Origin: an uncultured Prevotellaceae bacterium
Lineage (GTDB): Bacteria > Bacteroidota > Bacteroidia > Bacteroidales > Bacteroidaceae
Reading direction: 5' to 3'
DNA length: 7,057 bases
Assembly: GCA_946187025.1 (NCBI GenBank)
Contig: CAMHPM010000077.1
Coordinates: forward strand, 1 to 7,057
A program made the position numbers and the translations under genes. The notes below the pieces were generated by a model, which saw only the letters and a program-made list of their open reading frames with translations, was not told the origin of the DNA and searched no databases. This document shows, piece by piece, positions 1 to 6,146 of this stretch. How positions within the stretch are numbered: position 1 is the stretch's first letter; each line of letters begins with the position of its first letter.

Positions 1-1453
1 CGTATTCACATAATCGTGCCGACAGCTACCGCAACAATCCGTTGGAGTATGACAAGGGTTCCGACACCGATACTCACGAAACCATTGCGCCGCTCTTCAC
101 CGGCTACAGGACCAACAACCTCAGCCAGCGTTTCACCTATACGCCAGTCGTCGAGGGTGTGAATGCTAACCGTTTCACGCTCAATGCCAATATCGACTAT
201 TTCGACAAGACCACCGACCGTCCTGACACACGGGCCGACATTACAGGCGGCACGGATTATGAGATGGCCTATCGTGGTTTGCGATGGGGGACTGGTGGAA
301 TATACAAGTTCACGTCGCGTAACAGTCTGCAAGCCGACTTCACGTCCGATTACTTCCGCTACGGACGTGAGTATGATGTAGAGACAGCCTCGAACAAACC
401 CGGCGATTTTGTTCGCTCTAAGCGTCAGCACAGCAATGAGGCCCAGCTGAAGGCCATCTTGGGACTTACCCCTGCATCGACCACCGTGGTGGGTGCCGAT
501 TGGCGCCGCGACCGCCTCACTGCCACATCGGGCAATATCGACGAGAGTGCCTACACGCTGGCTGCATTTGCACAACACGAGATGCGTCCGCTGCCGCAGT
601 TCACTGCCACACTCGGTGCGCGACTCGACTACCACGAGACCTTCCACGCACATATCACACCGAAGGTTGCGCTGATGTATTCGCCTGGAGCGTTCAATCT
701 GCGCGCCACCTATTCGCAGGGATTCCGTGCACCGGGCCTCGACGAAATCTTCTACCACTATTATGCCGTGAGTCGTGGCAAGCCGCAGATAGCCACTACT
801 GGGCCTTGTCGGCCGAATATCGCACTAAGGCCTTGGCTGTGACCCTGACCGGATATATCAACCACATAAGCGACATGGTTGTGCGCAAGGACATAACGGT
901 TGACGACCACCTCATGGGTATGTTGCGCCAGGAGTTTCCCGAAATCACTGATGCCGAGGCAGCCAAGCTGGAGCGTTATTCGCTCTATCAGAACAGCGAC
1001 CGCGGCGATGTGAAGGGTGTGCAGCTCAGCCTGACCTACACTCCTACGCACGACCTCAACTTCACCGCCAACTATGCATACACCTTTGCCCGCACCGAGA
1101 CTGCCGGGCAGTGGACCACTCTCGAACGCAGCATACGCAACTCGGCCACCCTGGCGGCCAACTACCACCATGCCTGGGGGCGTTATGCGCTGGGTGTGAA
1201 CCTCAACGGACGTCTGCAGTCGAAGACATACTACAACGGAACCTACGAGAATGCACCTGGATTTGGCCTGTGGAACATCAACACCACCCACACGTTCGAC
1301 CATCTGCGTGCGTTCGTCATCGAACCGAGCATAGGCATCGACAACATTTTCGACCGCCGCGACCGTCGCATCGACTCATCGGCCCGCAAGTATGCACTCT
1401 ACACTCCGGGCCGCATGTTGGTAGTAGGCCTCAAGCTGCGATTCAAGCAGTAG
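1..1453 (+). pseudogene. TonB-dependent outer-membrane receptor, BtuB-like, 5'-truncated by window and frameshifted
   Basis: This is the C-terminal beta-barrel part of a TonB-dependent receptor, which would import a ligand, most likely a corrinoid, across the outer membrane. The reading frame is open from base 3, so the apparent TTG start at 42 is not real; the plug domain and early strands lie upstream of the window. Alternating aromatic/polar strands are visible, as is the family motif YSQGFRAPGLDEIFY at about 700-755. The frame starting at base 3 then runs out at 842. The homologous continuation (DSHYWALSAEYR, from 788) lies in another frame and ends normally with GRMLVVGLKLRFKQ at 1453. 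The change of frame equals a net loss of 1 base modulo 3. The usual GN-x-x-L-x-PE motif before the SHYW-like strand is missing, which suggests a deletion of roughly 28 bases rather than a single-base error. The B12 ligand is inferred from the neighbouring corrin genes. Family assignment is firm; loss of function is likely unless the break is an assembly error. Confidence 0.85.
771..802 (+). other. Frame break in the receptor gene
   Basis: Upstream of here the receptor reads in the frame of base 3 and gives AVSRGKPQ. Downstream, similarity resumes in the frame of base 788 with DSHYWALSAEY. The join must fall between about 780 and 790. The old frame meets a TGA at 840-842. A deletion that removed a short extracellular-loop and strand segment (the usual GN..L.PE) explains both the frame change and the missing motif. 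A sequencing or assembly error cannot be excluded from one sequence. Confidence 0.75.
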
Positions 1454-1471
1454 CGGCACGTCCCGATTTGT

Positions 1472-1528
1472 GAGTGCGCACTCGCGACCCTGAGAGTGCG
1501 CAGTCACAAGCCCGCGAGTGCGCACTCG
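1472..1528. repeat. Three palindromes at an exact 22-bp period
   Basis: The 12-bp palindrome GAGTGCGCACTC occurs perfectly at 1472-1483 and 1516-1527, and with one mismatch (GAGTGCGCAGTC) at 1494-1505. The starts are exactly 22 bp apart. The third copy extends to a 14-bp perfect palindrome (1515-1528). The 10-bp spacers are not strongly conserved (GCGACCCTGA and ACAAGCCCGC). The array lies 19 bp after the receptor stop codon. It could be a folded terminator, a set of dimeric-protein operators on one helix face, or a genome-wide dispersed repeat; the sequence alone does not decide. Confidence 0.85.
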
Positions 1529-1533
1529 TTTTT
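1472..1533 (+). terminator. Probable intrinsic terminator after the receptor gene
   Basis: Copies 1 and 3 of the palindrome can pair as a perfect 15-bp GC-rich stem (1472-1486 with 1513-1527), with a 26-nt loop containing copy 2. The stem is followed after one G by TTTTT at 1529-1533. Copy 3 alone can also form a 5-bp hairpin (CGAGT/ACTCG) directly before the T-run. The position just after the receptor stop codon suits a terminator separating the receptor from the corrin operon. The alternative pairings 1-2 and 2-3 are also possible. Confidence 0.6.
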
Positions 1534-1608
1534 ATCGATAAATAAAGGCAGCAACCGATAAGTGGAAAACAAATGTCGGAGAAGCTGCCTCAATTGAGAA
1601 TTATTTCG

Positions 1609-1616
1609 TATATTTG
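1609..1616 (+). promoter_or_regulatory. Bacteroidetes-type -7 promoter element for the corrin operon
   Basis: TATATTTG matches the Bacteroidetes primary-sigma -7 consensus TAnnTTTG exactly. It lies in an A+T-richer stretch after the terminator-like array. No TTTG-like -33 element is visible at the usual 19-21 bp spacing; the nearest TTG, at 1594-1596, is too close. Only four bases separate the element from the ATG at 1621, so a transcript starting at the normal distance would have little or no leader. Confidence 0.55.
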
Positions 1617-1620
1617 CACC

Positions 1621-3036
1621 ATGAAACAGCTTGTATCAGGAAAGATAACCGTTGCAGGCATCGGACCCGGTTCGACTGCCGACATCACTCCAGCCGTATT
1701 GGTAGCTTTGAAGGAGGCCGACGCGGTTGTAGGCTATAAGTATTATTTTCAGTTTGTAAGTTCGATCGTAGGCCCCGGCTGCCAATGTATCGACACGGGT
1801 ATGCGCCGTGAGCGCGAGCGTGCCGAGCAAGCATTCATCATGGCCGAAGAGGGCAAGAGGGTGGTGGTGATATCATCGGGCGATGCCGGCATATATGGCA
1901 TGGCTCCACTCGTGTGGCAGATGAAGGTGGAACGCCGCAGCAACGTGGAAGTGGAGGTCCTGCCCGGCATCTCGGCATTCCAGAAGGCCGCTGCACTGCT
2001 TGGAGCACCCATCGGCCACGACTTCTGTGTCATATCGCTGTCCGACCTCATGACCCCGTGGGATGTCATAGAACGTCGCATACGTGCTGCGGCCGAGGCC
2101 GACTTCGTGACGGCGATATACAACCCCCGCTCGCACGAACGCTACTGGCAACTGCACCGGCTTAAGGAACTGATGCTCGCATCACGTTCGGCCGACACAC
2201 CGGTGGGATATGTGCGTCAGGCAGGGCGCGACGACGAGCACACGTGTGTCACAACACTCGGATGCTTCAATCCCGATGACATCGATATGTTCACCGTAGT
2301 GATTGTCGGCAACTCGCAGACGTTTATCGACGCAGGACAGATGATTACCCCGCGCGGATATATGAACAAGGGAGAGAACACGCAGCTACTGCCCGGCCAG
2401 CAAATCATGATGCAGTCGTTCCGCACCATCGAGGGCGAACTGCAGCACCCCGACATACCGCTCGGCCACAAGTGGGCTTTGCTTCATGCCATACACACCA
2501 CGGCCGACTTCGAGATGGAACACCTGCTGAAGACCGACCCCGGAGCGGTGGAGACACTCTTCGGCAAGGTTAAAGACGGAACGCTCAACACCATCGTGAC
2601 CGACGTGACAATGGTGACGAGTGGCATACGCAAGGGTGCCCTGCAACGTCTCGGCATCGAAGCCAAATGCTATCTGAACGACCCGCGTGTGGCAGAGATG
2701 GCACATCAGGAAGGCATCACCCGCACACAGGCCGGAATACGCCTGGCGGTGGACGAACATCCCGACGCCCTCTTTGCGTTCGGCAACGCACCTACGGCTC
2801 TCATGGAACTGTGCCACCTCATCCGCCGTGGCAAGGCCCGCCCGGCCGGAATCATCGCCGCACCTGTGGGGTTCGTGCATGTGAAGGAATCGAAACACAT
2901 GATAAAGCCGTTTGCCGGCATTCCGAAAATCATTGTCGAGGGACGCAAGGGAGGCAGCAACCTCGCAGCAACCCTCTGTAACGCCATACTCACCTTCGAC
3001 GATGCAGCCGAACTGAAACCGGGACGCGACTTATGA
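1621..3036 (+). CDS. cbiH-cbiC: CbiH-CbiC fusion: cobalt-precorrin-3 C17-methyltransferase / cobalt-precorrin-8 methylmutase
   Basis: This is a 471-residue cytosolic bifunctional enzyme. Residues 1-240 are the CbiH/CobJ SAM-dependent methyltransferase that methylates C17 and drives ring contraction; VAGIGPGS (11-18), SSGDAGIYGMA (85-95) and the closing strand TVVIVGNS (225-232) are visible. After a linker, residues about 275-471 are CbiC/CobH, which moves a methyl group from C11 to C12 to give cobyrinate. It has AIHTTADFE with the likely catalytic His292, GNAPTALMEL (388-397) and PVGFVHVKESK (415-425). The start at 1621 is chosen because the CbiH fold begins a few residues later; the ATG at 1573 would add 16 unrelated residues and lies upstream of the promoter element. 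The stop overlaps the next ATG (ATGA), which suggests translational coupling. Family assignment is firm. Cobalt-loaded substrates are inferred from the CbiG and CbiD domains downstream. Confidence 0.95.
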   Translation: MKQLVSGKITVAGIGPGSTADITPAVLVALKEADAVVGYKYYFQFVSSIVGPGCQCIDTGMRRERERAEQAFIMAEEGKRVVVISSGDAGIYGMAPLVWQMKVERRSNVEVEVLPGISAFQKAAALLGAPIGHDFCVISLSDLMTPWDVIERRIRAAAEADFVTAIYNPRSHERYWQLHRLKELMLASRSADTPVGYVRQAGRDDEHTCVTTLGCFNPDDIDMFTVVIVGNSQTFIDAGQMITPRGYMNKGENTQLLPGQQIMMQSFRTIEGELQHPDIPLGHKWALLHAIHTTADFEMEHLLKTDPGAVETLFGKVKDGTLNTIVTDVTMVTSGIRKGALQRLGIEAKCYLNDPRVAEMAHQEGITRTQAGIRLAVDEHPDALFAFGNAPTALMELCHLIRRGKARPAGIIAAPVGFVHVKESKHMIKPFAGIPKIIVEGRKGGSNLAATLCNAILTFDDAAELKPGRDL

Positions 3037-4310
3037 AACTTGTAATAATAGGAATATCCGACGACAAGCAGCAGTGGTTTCCGCCCGAGGTGACGGACGC
3101 CATCACACGCGGACACGTATTTTCCGGAGGCAAGCGCCACCACGAACTCGTGGCACACCTGCTGCCAGCCAACTATGAGTGGATCGACATAACGGTGCCG
3201 TTGCAAAATGTCTTCAACCAGTATCGGGAAGCGATGCAGGAGATGGACGCCGAGGATGGCAACGGGCTTGTCATCTTTGCATCGGGCGATCCACTGTTCT
3301 ATGGCTTTGCCAACACCGTGCGACGTGAGATGCCCGGTGTCGGGATACAGCTATACCCCTCGTTCAACTCGTTGCAGATGTTGGCACACAGGCTCTTGAT
3401 GCCATATCACGACATGACCGTGGTGTCGCTCACCGGACGTCCGTGGCACGAACTCGACAAGGCATTGATTGAGGGAAGGACCAAGATAGGCATCCTGACC
3501 GACGGCAACCACACCCCGGCCGCGATAGCAAGACGCATGATGGATTACGGCTTCACTGATTACACCATGTATGTGGGCGAACATCTTGGCAACAAAGAAG
3601 CGGAGCATGTAAGCACGCTGACACTCGACGAAGCATGTGCGACAGATGTGTCCCAGCCCAACTGCCTGATAGTGTGTGGCAATCACGAGCGTCGCATGGG
3701 CATACCCGACCACGAGTTTGAACTGCTCGACGGTCGCGAACGCATGATAACCAAAATGCCGATAAGGCTCATGTCGCTACACGCCATGCACCTCGAGCGT
3801 CGTCACACCATGTGGGACATCGGCTCATGCACAGGCAGCATCAGCATCGAGGCACGGCTTATGTACCCGCACCTGCATGTCACCGCTTTCGAGGTCAGGC
3901 CCGAAGGCCGACGGCTCATGGACATCAACAGCCGTCGCTTCTCGGCTCCAGGCATCGAACTCCATATCGGCGACTTCATCGGCACCGACGATAGTCAATC
4001 TTCAATCCTCAATCCTCAATCAACAATCAACAATCCTCAATCAACAATCAACAATCCTCAATCAACAATCATCAACCCCGATGCAGTATTTATAGGCGGA
4101 CACGGAGGACGCCTCGGCGAGATGATGGAACGTGTGGCGCGACACCTGCAGCCAGGCGGATGTATATGTATGAACAGCGTCACAGCCGCGAGTCGGGAGA
4201 TGTTTGTCGAGGCATGTAGGCGTCTTGGCCTGACGATGGACCCTCCGATACATGTGGCACTCAACGATTATAACCCAATAGACATATTGTTATGTACAAA
4301 ACAGCAATAA
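3033..4310 (+). CDS. cbiE-cbiT: CbiE-CbiT fusion (CobL type): cobalt-precorrin C5/C15-methyltransferase and C12 side-chain decarboxylase
   Basis: This 425-residue protein is a CobL-type fusion. The N-terminal CbiE part (about 1-215) methylates C5 and shows GGKRHHEL (32-39), SGDPLFYG (84-91) and PSFNSLQML (109-117). The CbiT part (about 223-425) methylates C15 and decarboxylates the C12 acetate. It begins with IPDHEF (224-229), has the SAM-binding loop DIGSCTGS (262-269), and resumes with DAVFIGG (350-356). Between the second SAM-site region and that strand there is an insertion (about 322-347) encoded by heptamer repeats, which gives Asn/Gln/Ser-rich 7-residue repeats; CbiT homologues normally have only a short loop there. 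The start is fixed by the ATGA overlap with the upstream gene and by MKLVIIGIS beginning the CbiE fold directly. The gene overlaps cbiG-cbiF by 19 nt. The insert is in frame, so the enzyme is probably active with a disordered surface loop. Confidence 0.95.
   Translation: MKLVIIGISDDKQQWFPPEVTDAITRGHVFSGGKRHHELVAHLLPANYEWIDITVPLQNVFNQYREAMQEMDAEDGNGLVIFASGDPLFYGFANTVRREMPGVGIQLYPSFNSLQMLAHRLLMPYHDMTVVSLTGRPWHELDKALIEGRTKIGILTDGNHTPAAIARRMMDYGFTDYTMYVGEHLGNKEAEHVSTLTLDEACATDVSQPNCLIVCGNHERRMGIPDHEFELLDGRERMITKMPIRLMSLHAMHLERRHTMWDIGSCTGSISIEARLMYPHLHVTAFEVRPEGRRLMDINSRRFSAPGIELHIGDFIGTDDSQSSILNPQSTINNPQSTINNPQSTIINPDAVFIGGHGGRLGEMMERVARHLQPGGCICMNSVTAASREMFVEACRRLGLTMDPPIHVALNDYNPIDILLCTKQQ
3996..4072 (+). 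repeat. Heptanucleotide tandem repeat inside cbiT (11 x CAATCNN)
   Basis: Eleven contiguous heptamers begin with CAATC and vary only in the last two bases: TT, CT, CT, AA, AA, CT, AA, AA, CT, AA, AT. A 21-bp superunit of CAATCCT, CAATCAA, CAATCAA is present about three times from 4010. Read in frame, it encodes NPQSTIN-type repeats. The array replaces a short loop in CbiT. Its A+T-rich, low-complexity composition contrasts with the GC-rich coding sequence on both sides, which suggests later insertion or expansion. A net change of one or two units would shift the frame; a change of three would not. Confidence 0.95.
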
Positions 4311-6067
4311 TAACCATAAACGAAGCCGGACAACATGTGGGCAATGTGCTTGCACAGGAGTTGGGAGCCACGCAGATAGAGCGCAGCGACGTTGCAGCAC
4401 TATGGACCGACTTCGATGCCTTCGTGTTTGTGGGAGCCATGGGCATCTGTGTACGCACCATAGCTCCGCTGGTGGCCGACAAGCACACCGACCCCGCCGT
4501 GGTGTGTGTCGATTCGACCGGCGAGTACGCCGTATCGGTACTTTCGGGACATATAGGCGGAGCCAACGACCTCACCAACCGCATTGCATCGGCACTGGGT
4601 GCCATGCCCGTGGTGACGACCCAGAGCGACAGGGCAGGGCTGTGGCCGCTCGACACACTGGCACGACGATTCGGATGGTCAGTTCTCGATCCAGGCCAGA
4701 TGCAAGACTGCATCTACGCCTTTGTGGCAAAGAAACCGACTGCACTCTATCTCGACATACGCGACGAAGGAACCGACTACATGGAGCGCACGTTGCCCGG
4801 CCATGTGACCCTTGTAAACGACTTGTCAGATGTGTCGGCAAGTCGCTATTCACTCCTCATCATCGTATCACATCGCATACTTGAAACACCCGCAGGCATC
4901 GCTGTCTTGCAGTATGTCCCACATATCGCAACTATGGGTATAGGCCTTGCTCATCAGGTGACCGACCCCGACCTTCATGCCAAACTCGCCTCACACCTCA
5001 CGGCTCACGGCCTCCATTGGTGTGTGAACGACTATTGCACCATCGACGTGAAAGCCGACGAACCATTCGTGCAGTCGTTGCAGAGTGCAGGTTGCAGGGT
5101 GCGTTTCTTTACAGCCGACGAGCTTTCGGCAGTCGATGTGCCCAATCCCAGCGATACCGTGGCACATCACGTAGGTACACCAAGTGTGTGCGAGGCTGCA
5201 GCTCTGCTCGGTTCCAATCATGGCACACTCGTCATCCCCAAGGAGAAGGGAGCGAACTACACCATTGCATTGTGTATCGACCGGCGTTATCAGCGCCGCC
5301 CCGATGGTGGACATATCGAGATTGTGGGTGCAGGACCGGGCGACCCCGACCTCGTGTCGGTGCGCGGCCGACGGTTTCTCGAGCAAGCCGACCTCATACT
5401 CTATGCCGGGTCGCTCGTGCCGCGTCAGCTCACCCTCTGCGCCAAACCGGGAGCCGTGGTACGCTCGTCGGCATCGATGACACTCGAAGAACAATGCCTG
5501 CTCATGAAGGAGTTCTACGACCGCGGATGCCTCATCGTGCGACTCCATACCGGCGACCCGTGCATCTTCGGAGCCATACAGGAGCAGATGGCATTTTTCG
5601 ACCATCACCACATGTCCTACCACATCACTCCTGGCATATCCTCATTCCTTGCAGCTGCAGCCGAATTGCGTTCGCAGTTCACCATCCCCGAACGATGCCA
5701 AACCATCATACTGACCCGCGGCGAAGGCCGTACTCCAATGCCTGAGCGCGAGAAACTACACCTGTTGGCTCGCAGCCAGAGCACCATGTGCATATTCCTT
5801 TCTGCAGCAATAGTCGATGACGTGCAGCAGCAGTTGCTGACCGAATACCCGGCCGAAACACCCGTTGCCGCATGTTACCACCTCACATGGCCCGACCAGC
5901 GCATCTACCGCGGACAACTGAAGGACCTGGCACGCATCGTCCACGACAACAACCTCACACTCACCACCATGCTCGTTGTCGGCGATGCTATCGACAACCG
6001 CAGTGGTTTGTCTGAGTTGTATTCAAAGGAATTCACTCACCTGTTCAGAACTGCTCATAGTAATTGA
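4292..6067 (+). CDS. cbiG-cbiF: CbiG-CbiF fusion: cobalt-precorrin-5A hydrolase / cobalt-precorrin-4 C11-methyltransferase
   Basis: This 591-residue cytosolic fusion covers two consecutive steps. CbiF (CobM family, about 342-580) methylates C11; CbiG (about 1-340) opens the ring-A delta-lactone and releases acetaldehyde. CbiG signatures are GAMGICVRTIAPLVADK (48-64), SGHIGGAN (85-92), a less conserved middle part, and a C-terminal CobE-like part from MGIGLAH (215) with VGTPSVCEAAAL (294-305). CbiF signatures are VGAGPGDPDL (from 345), LHTGDPCIFGAIQEQM (from 418) and GRTPMPERE (479-487). The order in the protein (G then F) is the reverse of the order of reactions. CbiG marks the cobalt-early pathway, since aerobic routes use CobG instead. 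The start overlaps the end of cbiE-cbiT by 19 nt, consistent with translational coupling. The stop codon TGA runs directly into a second heptamer array. Assignment is firm. Confidence 0.95.
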   Translation: MYKTAIITINEAGQHVGNVLAQELGATQIERSDVAALWTDFDAFVFVGAMGICVRTIAPLVADKHTDPAVVCVDSTGEYAVSVLSGHIGGANDLTNRIASALGAMPVVTTQSDRAGLWPLDTLARRFGWSVLDPGQMQDCIYAFVAKKPTALYLDIRDEGTDYMERTLPGHVTLVNDLSDVSASRYSLLIIVSHRILETPAGIAVLQYVPHIATMGIGLAHQVTDPDLHAKLASHLTAHGLHWCVNDYCTIDVKADEPFVQSLQSAGCRVRFFTADELSAVDVPNPSDTVAHHVGTPSVCEAAALLGSNHGTLVIPKEKGANYTIALCIDRRYQRRPDGGHIEIVGAGPGDPDLVSVRGRRFLEQADLILYAGSLVPRQLTLCAKPGAVVRSSASMTLEEQCLLMKEFYDRGCLIVRLHTGDPCIFGAIQEQMAFFDHHHMSYHITPGISSFLAAAAELRSQFTIPERCQTIILTRGEGRTPMPEREKLHLLARSQSTMCIFLSAAIVDDVQQQLLTEYPAETPVAACYHLTWPDQRIYRGQLKDLARIVHDNNLTLTTMLVVGDAIDNRSGLSELYSKEFTHLFRTAHSN

Positions 6068-6128
6068 TGAATGATGAGTGATGAATGTTGATAGATGAGT
6101 GATGAATGTTGATAGATGAGTGAAGAAT
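6066..6128 (+). repeat. Heptanucleotide tandem repeat in the spacer after cbiG-cbiF
   Basis: Nine contiguous heptamers: GATGAAT, GATGAGT, GATGAAT, GTTGATA, GATGAGT, GATGAAT, GTTGATA, GATGAGT, GAAGAAT. The triplet GATGAGT, GATGAAT, GTTGATA forms a 21-bp superunit present twice plus one unit. The first unit supplies the last two bases of the cbiG-cbiF stop codon. The array occupies most of the 79-base gap before the next gene. The strand is purine-rich and full of overlapping ATG and TGA codons. I see no hairpin or T-tract here, so it does not look like a terminator. Confidence 0.9.
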
Positions 6129-6146
6129 GAAGCAATCAGCAACAGT

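Noticed and set aside
6..758. Long minus-strand open frame (250 codons) opposite the receptor
   Set aside because: It mirrors the receptor coding strand, shows no recognisable motif, and is a usual by-product of GC-rich coding sequence.
500..787. Separate gene starting at 500 for the second receptor fragment
   Set aside because: Before about 782 this frame gives a nonsense translation (Cys/Arg/His-rich); only the part after the break resembles a receptor, so the two pieces are one broken gene.
1573..1620. Upstream in-frame ATG as the start of cbiH-cbiC
   Set aside because: It adds 16 residues with no family resemblance, lies upstream of the TATATTTG element, and CbiH proteins normally begin just before the glycine motif.
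1454..1620. Cobalamin riboswitch in the spacer before the corrin genes
   Set aside because: I find no B12-box-like core (for example GCCACTG), and the palindrome array and promoter element fill the space. A riboswitch could still lie upstream of the receptor, outside the window.
3996..4072. CRISPR-like array
   Set aside because: The units are contiguous 7-mers without unique spacers, and they are in frame within a gene.
4402..5745. Plus-strand alternative frames of 160 and 242 codons inside cbiG-cbiF
   Set aside because: They are Arg/His-rich shadow frames of a well-conserved enzyme, without motifs of their own.
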